A stretch of 64,000 bases of DNA from Excoecaria cochinchinensis (Eukaryota; Streptophyta; Magnoliopsida; Malpighiales; Euphorbiaceae): the NCBI GenBank assembly GCA_947683425.1, contig CANTUQ010000004.1:29942001-30006000 (forward strand), written 5' to 3'. This document shows, in pieces, positions 11,801 through 23,258 of this stretch. A program made the position numbers and the translations under genes. Below the pieces are notes generated by a model. That model saw only the letters and a list, made by a program, of their open reading frames with translations. It was not told the origin of the DNA and searched no databases. Positions within the stretch are counted from its first letter, which is position 1, and each line of letters begins with the position of its first letter.

Positions 11801-13559
11801 CGCACCATTATTGAACCAGGATGGCCTAACCGGTCATGCCAAATTATGAATATTTTTGGATCAGTAAACTTCTGGTTTACTGTAGCATATCTCAATTGTA
11901 CTAATTTTTGTATAATACAAGACAGAAGAGAATGTTGGCAATCTTTCTAAAATACGTTTGTTACCTAATGCATTATTTGTAATATACAATTATTCAATAT
12001 CATTCTCATTTTCAGTCTTAACATGATATCTATTGGAACAAATATTTTTAAAACTTAGCAAATTTCTTCCAAACTTAGAAGAAAATAATGCATCATTTAT
12101 GGTAAGTTTTGTTCCTTCAGGTAATAAAGTAGTAGCGCTTCTAGAGCCTTTAATTAACTTTGTATTACTCGATACAGTATTAACATTAGCATCTTTTAAT
12201 ATCAAATGATAGAAATATTTTTTATTTTTGAGTATGGTATGTGTTGTAGCACTATCAACAAAGCAAACATCTTCATTATTGAGTATGGACCCAAATAAAG
12301 AATGTGAAACATCCATTCGTTCATTGAAAATAAATGAAAAAATAAACATAACATATAATTAGAAATATGGCAAAAATTTAAATATATATATAACTACTCA
12401 AATAAAAGGAAAAAAAAAAACTTAAATAAAACACTTAAACAAACACAACATTGAAATATAGAAATAAGATAATAATTTTAAACTTTCTTATCTTTTATTT
12501 TCTTCATTATTCTTCATGACTATTGAAAAAAATCTGAAGCATCCAAATGAGTAATATCCGCAAGGTCTCCAAAACCGTCATCATCATTATAAGCCAAATT
12601 TGCCTCAACATCATCATTTTGGTCAACTAAATTTGTTTCCACATTTTTCCTTTTCTTTTAATAGAGGCTTGATAAAGTTTAACAAGATGGTCATCCGTAC
12701 GACAGGTACGTGACCAATGCCCTTTCATTCCACATCGATAACATGAATTTTCTTTAGTTCTTGAAGGGCTATTATGGTCGACCTTATTTTTCCATTTTTC
12801 TCCATTATTGTTCCATTTCAGGTGGTGGAAAAAAATTATTGTCATTATTGTCATTATTGCCATTATAATAACGGCAATTGTTTCATTCTTGTCCTCTTCC
12901 TCTACCACGACTATGATCGTGACCACAACCGCGGCTATGGTTATGATTGTGTTTTGCTACATTCAATTCAGGGAATGGAGCAGATCCTGTAGGACGAGTC
13001 TCGTGATTTTTCATTAATAGCTTATTATTTTGTTCAGCTACCAGTAAGCATGAGATCAATTTAGAATACTTTTTGAAACTCTTTTCTCTATATTGCTGCT
13101 GCAGGAGCACATTTGAAGCATGAAAGGTTAAAAAAGTTTCTCTAATAAGTCCTCATTAGTAATCTTTTCACCGCATAACTTTAACTGAGAACTAATTCTA
13201 AAAACAGCAAAATTATATTCACTTACAATTTTAAAATCTTGAAATCGCAAGTGCATCCATTCATAACGAGGTTTAGGTAATATTATCGTTCGTTAGTGGT
13301 CATATTACTCTTTTAAATTATTCCACAATTCAAGTGGATCTTTCACTGTTAGATATTCAGTTTTTAACCCTTCATGTAGATGATAACGAAGAAATATCAT
13401 TGCCCTTGCTTTGTCTTGGTTGGATGCTTCATTTCCAATTAAAATTGTATTTCTAACCCCTTTAGCATCAAGATGAATTTCAGCATCGATAACACAGGGC
13501 AAATAATTTTTGCCAGTTATGTCAAGAGCCTCAAACTCAAGTTTAGTAATATTTGACAT
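8804..13559 (-). pseudogene. Copia-1 gag-pol polyprotein, broken into many frames
   Basis: Minus-strand fragments in order: GAG amino end from a good ATG at 13559 (starts MSNITKLEFEALDI); the zinc knuckle CYRCGMKGHWSRTC within 12627-12926; protease-like CFVDSATTHTIL within 11990-12349; the GAG-pre-integrase motif HDRLGHPG within 11494-11895; integrase core pieces at 10943-11403; reverse transcriptase from 10147 down to 9194, with YVDDLNII in the 9539-9922 piece; RNase H with LYEDNASCIAQL at 8804-9151. Stops and frameshifts separate nearly every domain, so no functional polyprotein can be made. Minus-strand ORFs at 12883-13110 and 10568-10924 are further pieces of the same reading. Confidence 0.9.
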
Positions 13560-13629
13560 AATGCAAATTGAAAAGAAATAAAGAAAAATATTTTACTACG
13601 AACCGTGAAACGAATTCATGTTGATAACG

Positions 13630-14017
13630 TGTTATAAAATACGAGAACTATATAAAATATTATAAGAATGGATTATAAGAATAAAGGCAATAATTTTTAG
13701 AGAAGAATTGAGAGAAAGTAAGTGTTCTCTTATTCTCACATCTTATCTTTACATTTTCCCTATTTATAAAGAGCCTTATACTCTTAATTAGGAGGGCTAT
13801 TAATTAAGATAATTAATAAGAAATGAAAGTTACAAAATTAATGGCAATTAAATGGACAATTACAACTATTAATTAAGGAATTAATATGTAACATCCCTTA
13901 TTTAATTCATTTAATTAAGCGAAAAACCCTTAATTAAAGAACATGATATGAAATATTTTTTATACCTGTGTAATTCCCATGATTTATGGACATTCATAAA
14001 CTTATTTATTTACAACA
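13630..14017 (-). repeat. Copia-1 5' LTR
   Basis: 388 bp; the target duplication TTTTC follows at 14018-14022. Its insertion lies just downstream of the receptor kinase stop codon (14116) on the minus strand, so it may sit in or near that gene's 3' UTR. Confidence 0.95.
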
Positions 14018-14115
14018 TTTTCAAGTTAGTCTTAAGGAAATGATAGGCTTTGTATTCTGCATTATGATAATAATTGACATTAATAATCAAAAGTAAAAAA
14101 TAGAAATTAATATCA

Positions 14116-17100
14116 TTATTGAGATTTCCTAATTAAATTTGTAGACTCATTAACTAAATTTCTATTGATCATACAGGAACAATCATGCAGTATGGTTTTT
14201 GTCCTTGAAAAAGTTGGTTCTCGTGGAGTTGGAAAGGACATAACATCATTTTCGAGAAATGCAACAACATCTGACATTGTAGGTCTGTCATTTGCATTTT
14301 CTTGAAGACAAAGCAGAGCAATTTCGATGTATCTCATCATGTTGCTAGTAGCAGTATCTCCCATAATTGGATCCACCAAATCTAATGGCCTATTGCATTT
14401 CCATAAATCCCAAGCCTAAAAGTGAAATCAAATAAAACCTTGTTAAATAACTCTATGGTTAAAAATGTTATTTTTAGGATCATATCATTATGTGTTTTAC
14501 ACACACACCCAAACATAGAATTGTATATATGTATGCGTGTGTACATACTTATGTAAGACTTACATATGTGAGTAGATTAAGAGAGCTGCCATTACGAAAA
14601 TTATTCTTTTTGCCGCTCAAGATCTCCAACAGTAAAATGCCAAAGCTGAATACATCAGATTTGTTTGAGACAATACCTTCGGAAGCATACTCAGGAGACA
14701 TATAGCCACTACAACTCGTTACATCAAGAAAATATTAGTATTGTCAATGTTATATAAATAAGGATAATATAAATTCACATCCCTTTATTTAGCACAAAAC
14801 AAAAGAAAACACTTATATACCAATTTTTTTTTGGGTGACCTATGATACACTTGAACTTAGTAAAAAGAAAGAAGAAACTATTACCCTCGCTGACACCCAT
14901 CATCACCTACCAACTCCCTTCCCCCACCCTTTCCCATTTTTTGGCACAAGTGCAAATATTACCTATCGAATTAACATGTGGTGGAGACTAAGAATTATGA
15001 AGTTTATTTATTGAAATGAAAAAAAAAAGGATATAGTGCATTTTTTGGTTAGTTTTATCCATGGTTATCGAATTATTACTCAAATTATGCAAAAATAATA
15101 AAAAAAAATTGCTTTTCATAAAAATCACTAAATTAAGCACTTATGTACAAAAAAATCACTTTCCATTTTTTGGTGAATGACTCGCCAGAAAATTTACTTG
15201 GCATATACAGTCAGTATGTCTTGTATACATGGCACGCCAAGTAATACAAAGTCAGCATTTGACGTGACACATATGCCACTTCAGCAAACATGTGGACAAA
15301 AAAATGGGGTTGGATGCCACGTCACAATACCACATGGCGGATGACGTGGACAAAGTGACATGTGGCATCCTGAGTTGCAACACGTGTACTGCCACATGCG
15401 CAGGTCTCGCTGACTGGACATGCCAAATAAATTTTCCAGCGAGACTTTTCCCGGAAACCGGTTAAAGTGATTTTTCTGTATATAAGTGCTAAGTTTAGTA
15501 ATTTTTACGAAAAGAAAACTACTTTCATTAGTTTTACGTAATTTAAATAATAATTCGCTGCATTTTTGTCAAGTTAAAGAGATAACAAAGTCATTTTTTC
15601 TACGTTTAAGAAAGCAATAATAGGTGTACTTTTCCCATATTCATATGTGTTTTGGGTCAACCAAAAAGGATTAGATATGCAAAACACTTTTTTTAGACAC
15701 ACACGTGCGCACAAATAATATTTATGTGCGAATTGTACTTACAAAGTACCGAACATACGGTTAGTAGCCAAAGTTTCCTTAGCGCCAAAAATTCTTGTAA
15801 TCACAAAATCAGAAATTTTGGGATTCATATCTTCATCTAATAAAATGTTGCTAGCTTTCAAGTCACCATGAATGATTTGGGACCTTGAATGTTGATGAAG
15901 GTAATTAAGTCCTAAAGCAATGCCATTAATGATCTGAGTCCGAGTTCCCCAATTAAGTATTCCATACATGACTGGATCTGTTGTAAGATACAAATCAAAT
16001 ATAATATAACATAATGAAAGTTATAATAGAATATGTAAGTTTGCATTAAGTACAAACCAAAAAGGAAGTAGTCCAAGCTCTTGTTAGGAAAATATTCATA
16101 AATAAGAATATTTTCATTTCCTTCGAAGCAACAACCAAGAAGTTTCACGAGATTGTTGTGTTGGAGTTCAGCTATATGAATTGCTTCTTTTTTTAATTCC
16201 TTCAATCGTTTTTTAGGTAGTTTTGAAAGCCTTTTAATAGCTATCTCATCTCCGTCAAGTAATTTTCCCTGAAATATATATTTGATTAGTGGATATTTTT
16301 AAATGTTAATTTTTTTTTAGATGATGTTGAGTATTTGAATGAAGTTTACCTTGTATATAGCTCCAAACCCACCCTTACCAAGTTTGTTTGCTGTTGAGAA
16401 ATCATTTGCTGCTGCACATACACTTGAAAAGTGAAACAATGGAATTTGATAATCTTCTTCGGTATAGTTTCTAGGCTTCTTTGTTGTTATGACTTCTCTT
16501 GGGGTTGAACTAAAGTCAAATGATAACAAGTCCTCTCCTACATACACAACAAAACAAAACAAATAATCATTCAATTTTATTGAATATAAATTAAGATTAT
16601 TCTATAAATATATTCGTTTGTAAGAATTAAATAATGTCAACATCTTTCTTAATGTTTACTTCATATTCTATTGTTTTAACAAAATAGGTTTAGATTTCAT
16701 CACTATTTTTATATAAATAATAGAAATTCAAATATTACATAGCTAGAACATCAAAAACTTTTATTCACATTTTTATAGACACTAAATTCTTTTTTATTCA
16801 TACCATATAATTTATAAGAGAATAAAATATAATAGGATCTATTTGATCATGAAGTAAAATTCTAAAATTCCATAAACAATTTTTATAATAGCTAGAAATA
16901 GTTAAAAACATTTAGTTCGACACTTAATTTAACTCTCTTTGACTCTTCCTATAGCATAAAGATGCTTTGGCATATTATTGAATAAACTCTTCCTTATTAT
17001 ATATATATATATATATATAATAAAAAATAAAAAATAAAATTGGACCTTTTTAATGCCAATAAATTTTATGAACTGTCATTGGTTAAATTAGAGTTATGCC

Positions 17101-18760
17101 TCCCATTTATTCAAACCTTAGTCGAATAATTAAGCAAAAAAAATAAATAAAGAAAAAAAATAGTTCCCTAGTGCTTTTTTAAAAGTAATAAACTAATACC
17201 TTCTTCTTGTGTAGCCTTGTCTTTCCACAACTCATAAATAAATAAGACAAAAGCAGTAACTATTAGGCATAAACTTGCTACTGCGATCATCCATAACGTC
17301 CATTCGGTGAGCCTTTGTTCATGTGAACTGTGATCTTTTTCATAATAACAATAAAATATTAACTTCATTATATATTCTATAATTCATGAAATTATATTAA
17401 AATGGAAAATTTAGAAAATTAAGGTTTTTAAAAGCATTTGATTACCTTTTACAGTCAAGTCAGATGTTGAAATTTTGATATACAAATCTCTCGCACTAAC
17501 ATCATTATCAAGAAGTTGTTGAACATTGATAACATTTTCAGTAAATATTGAACATTGATTATCCATGTAAGAATAACCAAGGCAAGAACAATTGTTCACG
17601 CAAATTGAATTGCAATCTTCAATGTTGTGAATTCCAAAAATGAATAATGACTGTACAGGCAATGTAACTTTAGGTACTATAACAAACTGGTGTTTAGTAT
17701 TCGTATCTCTATCAGTACATCCCAAAGGAGTTTTCCTCCGACATCCAACACCATAATTGTCATTTTTCCAACTTCCAAGAGAAGTTGGCTGGTACCCCGG
17801 CAAGCAAGAACATATATTATTAGAAGATTGTTGATTGCAAATTGCAAAATTTCCACAATAACCATAAAAATCGCATTGCTTGTTGGGCACTGACCATAAT
17901 GGTATCCAATCAGGACTGCCTTTGAACCATACATAAACCTTCAACTGTCCAGATACATCAAGTACATATCTTGTGCAAAAATTCTTGTCACTAAAGTTAA
18001 AAACCAAGTAAGCCATATTCTTTTTGGGCATTTTATAACTAAAATAGATTCTTGTTGACTTGATGCTCATAGACCAAGTAGAATTAGGCTTATGAGTTAC
18101 CCAATATGTGCCATATATTTGTGGACCTCTACTAATAAAAGACCAACTAGATCCATTAGGATCAAGCATCATATGAAAAGCTCCAGGACTAGGATCTCTT
18201 GCATTTGCCCAAGATCTCAATGACCAAATCTTTCCAGTTTCTTTATCATACCCATACTTCATCCCTCCCAATATAGTATCCGTTGGATGATCAAAACTTT
18301 GCCATAGGACTTTCAAATTTTTTTCTTGCATAACTAAATTTCCAGAATCCATCATTACTACTCTTGTATTGCTACTATATGATGACACATTAGTGACCAT
18401 AATGGAATTATGGCCTTCCAATATCACAAGGTTTCCATCTTTACGGAATAGTAGAATAGGAGAAGAGGTGGTAAGAGGTTGGGCTTGGTTTGACACCCAG
18501 ACTATTGCACGTGTTAATGCTCTCCTAAACCAAATTCCTAAGTACAAATTTGTTGAATTTTGTGGGGAGAAAAATCCTAGTTCGTAAAAGCCTTCTGCTG
18601 ATATAATGGTGTCAGAAACATTAAGTTGTTGACCTATTATCATACTATCCAATGCAGCTCCACAAACTTTCTTGTTATATGATGACAATATTGATAAAAG
18701 AATAGCATATGTCAACCTATTAATTGTTGAAGGAGCAATTTTAGCCATTTTATATGACAA
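14116..18760 (-). CDS. G-type lectin S-receptor-like serine/threonine kinase (SD1 type), possible pseudokinase
   Basis: Seven exons on the minus strand: 18760-17446, 17334-17200, 16537-16350, 16268-16058, 15977-15743, 14708-14564, 14415-14116. All introns are GT-AG, phases agree, and the 2529-nt frame gives 842 residues. Exon 1 carries a hydrophobic leader, a bulb-lectin domain (IVWVSNQAQP, WQSFDHPTDT), the S-locus glycoprotein region, a Cys-rich EGF-like part (CDFYGYCGNFAICN) and a PAN domain. Exon 2 gives one membrane span (about 450-472). Exons 3-7 give the kinase: LGKGGFGAIYK (536-546), AIK lysine 558, HGDLK (653-657) in place of HRDLK, DFV (673-675) in place of DFG, and GYMSPEY. Architecture and length are those of plasma-membrane SD1 receptors. 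Loss of the DFG glycine suggests weak or no catalysis. An in-frame Met at 18748 is an alternative start. Intron 5 holds a foldback element. Confidence 0.9.
15069..15557. mobile_element. Foldback/MITE-like element in receptor kinase intron 5
   Basis: Two imperfect inverted arms of about 95 bp, 15069-15162 and 15463-15557. The left arm word TTAAGCACTTATGTACA pairs with TGTATATAAGTGCTAA on the right, and CGAATTATTA pairs with TAATAATTCG. The roughly 300-bp core is much richer in GC, with repeated 'catgtggca', 'gccacgt' and 'acgtggac' words. True ends may extend beyond these arms; no target duplication was settled. There is no coding capacity, so it is a non-autonomous DNA element; a Mutator-like source is possible. 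It enlarges this intron to about 1 kb but leaves splice sites intact. Confidence 0.7.
16997..17020. repeat. (TA)n microsatellite in intron 2
   Basis: About 12 TA units between the transmembrane exon and the first kinase exon. Confidence 0.9.
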
Positions 18761-18807
18761 GAATATGCATCTGATTCTGTTCCAAAATAAAATAAAGTAA
18801 TGCTTGA

Positions 18808-18818
18808 GCTATATATAA
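18808..18818 (-). promoter_or_regulatory. Candidate TATA box of the receptor kinase gene
   Basis: Reading the minus strand, TTATATATAGC lies about 50 nt upstream of the first ATG. A TATA element this close leaves a very short 5' UTR, so it is only a candidate. Confidence 0.35.
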
Positions 18819-18935
18819 TGAAAATGGATAAAGAATTATCGTCTTATCCAATATAATATAAATTACATGCATAACCAAAATGAAGGAATAAACATTTGTA
18901 TGATTTGTTTTATTTTTATATTCATGTATAATCAT

Positions 18936-19933
18936 TTTAAATGCATATGATGATTTGTATGCAAAATAATAATTTAAAATATGATAATGATAAAGTTTAC
19001 TAAAAATAGTTATTTATTTTCTTCTCTTTTACTATATGATTAAGTGTTTTTTGATTTTATATATTGCTATTGGCCCTTTTAGGTTACCAATAGAAACAAA
19101 ACCAATAACATATCTAATTGTTGTGTGCATTTATTTCAAATACATCTTAATAGCTCAATAGATCCAAATAGGTTTGTCAAGGTTTCTTAATATTCTTGGA
19201 TCACGAGTAATGACTATGATAAAGGGAGAATGTTATGCCATGTGTTCAGAGTTCTTTTTTCCAGAGCTAGAGACTTGTATGAATTGTGTCCATATTAGGA
19301 ACACCAATTATTGAACATAAATTTCGACAACATTAAAAAAATTTGAAGCAACCTATATATCAATATCAAACATTGATAAAGCATACCTGTAATGCTCCAG
19401 TATAATGTCTCTATATCTTATGAAGCCAATAACAATTCAAATGTAAAAGTTCAAACACAAAATATAAAAAATAAAAAAAAAAATAAAGAAAAGAATTGGT
19501 ACATATCATAAATAAATCAATAAAAATAGAAAAAATTAATTGTGAGATTCACACTATTAATGGTTTAATATGAAACCACTTAAGAAATTTGAAAAGAACA
19601 GGTAATACAAGTTCACAACTTCCAACAATATCTGTTATTCATGTTACTACTGTTTTACATAGTTAGAAACTACAGATGCAAATCAATAATTGGTTTCAAG
19701 AACATATATTTTTGGCTTCAACTACTTTTCCTTTATTTAGAAAATAAATTTCTCTTAATCTAATAATAAGTTTAAGACATCACTGGAAAATTTAACTTCA
19801 CACACCACCTAGCAAAAATTTGTTTAGAAATCAAATTTTTAACATCATTTTCTAAAATATGTTTAGCTAATAAACAATCAATTCTTAATAAAAATCTTTT
19901 CATATATAAATCATTTGCAAATTTTGTCATACA
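18936..19933. other. AT-rich intergenic DNA, nothing recognised
   Basis: Upstream flank of the receptor kinase gene and right flank of the pararetroviral remnant. No ORF with a recognisable domain, RNA gene or element boundary was seen. Confidence 0.55.
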
Positions 19934-20122
19934 TTAAACAATGCTTAATATCCTTCTCAAAAAAAAAATAATGCTTAATATCTCATTTTTAATAGTAAAA
20001 TAATTCTTTTGTGTTGGATTCCAGCTTCTTGAATAGAATCTTACTAATTCTTCCTTACTTTCTTCTTCTCTTCTTTGCTTAAGAATACCCCCAAATTCTA
20101 TATCACTAGCATCCACTTCCAC
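19934..20122 (-). pseudogene. Endogenous pararetrovirus RNase H fragment
   Basis: A 62-residue open piece begins near EVDASDIEFGGILKQ and continues with a WNPTQKNYFTIKNEIL stretch, the form of the RNase H region that follows reverse transcriptase in Caulimoviridae, closest in style to petuvirus-like endogenous copies. It is the downstream end of the minus-strand viral remnant and stops abruptly. It cannot be functional on its own. Confidence 0.75.
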
Positions 20123-20149
20123 TATTAAATATGCTCCGGGATGAGGTAT

Positions 20150-21340
20150 ATTAAGACAAGGAAGGCTCCTAATTCTTTCCTTTATATACCTAACTATTTT
20201 TGTATGTTCTTTTGACCATGGAATGGGTTTTTTTTTATTCTATCATATAATGGTTTACATGTTTTTCCTAAATCTTTGAAAAAGTCATGAATATATAATT
20301 TAAACATCCTAAAAATCTTTGTAATTGCTTCTTATCTTTAATTTCATACGGTAACTTATTGGTAAATTCTAAACTTCTATCAATATGCTTGATAGTTTCC
20401 CTTATCCATATCATGACCTAAAAATTTAATTTTTATTTGAAAAAGTTTCATCTTGGTGGGAGAAACAACCAAACCACTTCTATGAATTATGTTAAAGAAT
20501 TTTCTTAAATGACTAAAATGTTGGCTGATTGTATATGAGAATATTAAAACATCATCAATATATACTATTGAAAATTCATTTATAGTCTTTATTATATCAT
20601 TCGTAGTATTTTAAAATTTTGTTGGGCCATTTTTAAGCCAAAAGGCATAACATTCCATTCAAAATGCTCAAAAGAAATATTAAATCATGTTCTATATTTA
20701 TTTTTTTCACTAATTTAAATCTGCCAAAATCCTGATTATATAAACTTATAAAATATTTTTGAGTCATAAAGGCTTTTTAACAAATCTCTCTTGTTAAGAA
20801 TTAGGGTATCTAATCCATTGTAAAACTTTATTTAAGGATTTGTAATTGATAACTAGTCGAGGGGCTCCTCTTTCAATTTCTACTGCATTCATAACATAAA
20901 AAGCAGAACAAGACAATGGTGGTTTAGAATCACGAATTAATCGTTTATTTTTTAAATCTTGAATCTCCTTCCTACATATCTTTTCTAATTCTTCTAAGGT
21001 ATGTATAGCTTTAGATTTAGTTGGGATTTTTCTTTCATCAAAATCTTTAATATAAGGAAGCTTTACTATATATTGTTTTCTATTCCAAAAAGCGTTTGGT
21101 ACTAGGGCACATACTTCTTTAGAAAAGGTTTATTCAATTTCTTCTATTTTTTGTTTAATATCAAGATCCTATAATTGAATCTGCTTTCTTTTTTCTTCAA
21201 TTTCATTAACTAAATATCTTATTTGCTTCTGTTTATTCTTTATTAAATTAATTTCCTGAATATTATTTTTTAACTGACTTGTATCCCTAGACATCATGGG
21301 AAAAGCAAGTTCAAACAAAATATCTTTATTTAATATTTTT
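20150..21340 (-). pseudogene. Endogenous pararetrovirus reverse transcriptase region, decayed
   Basis: On the minus strand, pieces in several frames read as a Caulimoviridae reverse transcriptase: a KIPTKSKAIHTLEELEK-like stretch near 21030, EIERGAPRLVINYK near 20860, and the catalytic YIDD box at 20551-20565 (VYIDDVLIFS). Stops and frameshifts lie between these blocks. The Caulimoviridae assignment rests on the motif style and on the linked movement-protein piece at 21590-22135, which LTR retrotransposons lack. Integration of such copies in plants is passive, through repair. No intact viral gene is present. Confidence 0.75.
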
Positions 21341-21581
21341 GTTATTATTCCATTATCAAATAATGAGTCATTTTATTGATAAATTTATAGACCCTTTAGG
21401 TGGAATAGATTTTTCATATAGTGAGCATATTGAATATTTAAAAGAAGAATTGTTAAATTTTTCAAGATTTTTAGTACAAAATCATATAGAATTTCACTCT
21501 GAAGGATTTTGTGACTGTCGAGATTTTTATATTAAACAAAGATTTGTTGAATTATTACTTACATTTTTAAACAATATTTAA
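21339..21581 (+). other. 80-codon ORF of unknown origin inside the pararetroviral remnant
   Basis: Open on the plus strand, opposite to the viral pieces on both sides. The product is rich in aromatic and acidic residues (for instance HSEGFCDCRDFYIKQ) and has no domain I recognise. It fills the place where capsid and protease coding would be expected between movement protein and reverse transcriptase. It may be an inverted rearranged fragment or a chance ORF. Confidence 0.3.
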
Positions 21582-21589
21582 TATCTTCT

Positions 21590-22135
21590 CATGTATAATT
21601 CGATAAAAACAAGTTTATATGACTCATATCTCTCTTCTTGATAGCTAACTCTTAAAATAAATTCAATTAATATACCTTTATTAAACAGATTAACTCAATT
21701 TTAGCTAAATTTGTTTCTGCCATAGCTAATAAAGAATTAGAAAAATTTATGTGCCTAGCATCTCTCAAACACATTAATACTAAAATGTCTAACCCCAATC
21801 TGAATAAAGGTTTGATTGCTATTTATACTGATCCTATATGCAAAAATTTATATTTTTTCTTTTTACAGTACTGTTATTGCTTTATCTGAAAATAATTTAT
21901 CTTTTCATGTTCTTGGTTTATAGCAATAATTTGTTCTGTTGTTTTAATAGAGTAATCTGTTAAGAATTCAAAAGTATCAATTGAATAAATAGTTCTAATG
22001 TCCTATTTAGGTATGGTCCAGTCAAATAAATATTTTCAATTTTAGAAATATTTACTTCTATTGAATTCATATCTAAAGAATTATTATTACTATTGCCTTC
22101 TATGTTCAAATTAGAACTAGAACCCGGATCCTTAA
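21590..22135 (-). pseudogene. Endogenous pararetrovirus movement-protein fragment
   Basis: Minus-strand reading from about 22135 shows a variable acidic lead, then blocks typical of the 30K-type movement protein at the start of petuvirus-like polyproteins: TGPYLNRT near 22005, FLHIGSV near 21845, and a GLD.LVLMCLRDARH block near 21760. The frame shifts and has stops. Movement proteins widen plasmodesmata for cell-to-cell spread and are not part of LTR retrotransposons, so this piece identifies the remnant as viral. Capsid and zinc-finger coding was not found between it and the reverse transcriptase. Confidence 0.7.
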
Positions 22136-22269
22136 AAGAAAAAATTCTAATAATCTATCCATAAAAGCTATATTAATCAAATTTATCAAAAAATCTGATT
22201 GCGATCACGGGACCACCTTAGCCTATTTGTACAGTCTGAGAGGTCAGCAACTAATATCTATACATGAAT

Positions 22270-22390
22270 ATTGTTGAACCATTACCAATGTTTTCAAAAC
22301 CGGACCGAACATTGACTCGACCTGTCAACTGAGTCATAGATCAACTGATTGGACCGGATTGACTCGAAATTTTTATTTATTTTTTAAATA
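22270..22390. repeat. Dispersed repeat of the 'AACCGGACCG...GACTCG' type
   Basis: A short GC-rich block, with AAAACCGGACCGAACATTGACTC near 22291 and ATTGGACCGGATTGACTCG near 22340, stands out in AT-rich DNA. Blocks of this style recur in many plant genomes as small non-autonomous elements. The ends are not resolved. Confidence 0.35.
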
Positions 22391-22735
22391 TTAATAAAAT
22401 TATTTATAAAAAATTAAAAATATGATATATAAAAAACATAATCAAACAATCTATTAATTATCAAAATCAATATAAAAATAGTAATTTCAAATCCAACAAA
22501 GTTTACAAATATAAAAATTAAATAACTAACCAAGTCTAATTAGGAGCAATAAAAATAACTAACCAAGCTTCATCAAACATGAAGTAAAAAGTGTCTAGTA
22601 AACATTGAAGATTAAACCATTTGCTTTGTAATTGAGGTCAACCACAAATAAATGTGCTTCCTGATGTATCCTAATTCTATTCAACTTGAATTTGCATTTT
22701 ATCTACATCTACAAAAAGAAAACTAAGAATACTTT

Positions 22736-23258
22736 TTACATTTCAGACATATTATACTTTACTGCTAGGGAGGTTAATCCTATTGCCAATGCCAAGCTTG
22801 TTGTTGCCCCTTTAACCCTCTAAAAGCCTGACCACTCTCTCCAGTATTCCTGGAAATCGAAGGTGAAGCCGGTAATTCATCGACAGACCTTTGTAACAAC
22901 AGCAGATACAAGAAGCCGCCAATCCCACCGATGAAAAATGCAAAAGCTTCATTTTCCCCAGAGATGAACTTTGCTAGTATTGTTCCGATGAAAATTAGAG
23001 CAGCATCATAAGATAATAAAGAGAGCTTGAAATCTGCATATATACTCTCTCATGCTGTCCTCATTAGAGATGCTGCCACCTGAAGTTGCTGTCACTTCGG
23101 AAAGGCCTTTGCTCAACAAGTTGAAAGGGTCAGCTCCAGATAATTCAGAAACAAACCTAGCTCTTAGTTCAACCACAGTTATGTCACTCCCTTCTCCGAG
23201 CAAAACAAAACAAGTTATGCTTTTCTTCTGGAAATCACCGTGATCTATTAAGAACTTA
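22736..23258 (-). pseudogene. Broken gene for a small membrane protein (C-terminal part), two frameshifts
   Basis: From a likely acceptor near 23258 the minus strand reads a soluble part (LLGEGSDITVVELRARFVSE, SGADPFNLLSKGLSEV). It shifts frame at GAGAGAGTATATATGCAG (about 23040), continues with two hydrophobic segments (SYDAALIFIGTILAKFI and FAFFIGGIGGFLYLLLLQR), and shifts again at AAGGGGCAAC (about 22815). The last frame runs through TTSLALAIGLTSLAV to a stop at 22736-22738. Reading three consecutive frames gives one coherent hydrophobic protein tail, which argues for a real gene since broken, not chance ORFs. The layout suggests an organelle or other membrane protein of unknown function. 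Candidate upstream exons lie beyond the copia element at 29.3-30.2 kb. Confidence 0.6.

Larger units (their letters stand above)
8193..14017 (-). mobile_element. Complete Ty1/copia LTR retrotransposon, decayed
   Basis: 5825 bp between two 388-bp LTRs (8193-8580 and 13630-14017), both starting TGTT(G/A)TAAAATACG and ending TTTACA(G/A)CA. A perfect target duplication TTTTC stands at 8188-8192 and 14018-14022. Coding direction is minus, so the 13630-14017 copy is the 5' LTR. On the minus strand the polypurine tract ATGGGGGAG (8581-8589) abuts the 3' LTR. The sequence next to the 5' LTR reads CGTTATCAACATGAATTC, not the usual initiator-Met site. By hand the LTRs differ at about 37 of 388 positions, making this the oldest dated insertion here. 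Domain order GAG-PR-INT-RT-RNase H is that of Ty1/copia. Confidence 0.96.

Noticed and set aside
12774..13017. Plus-strand ORFs with hydrophobic runs
   Set aside because: They are the reverse strand of the low-complexity zinc-knuckle region of copia-1 gag.
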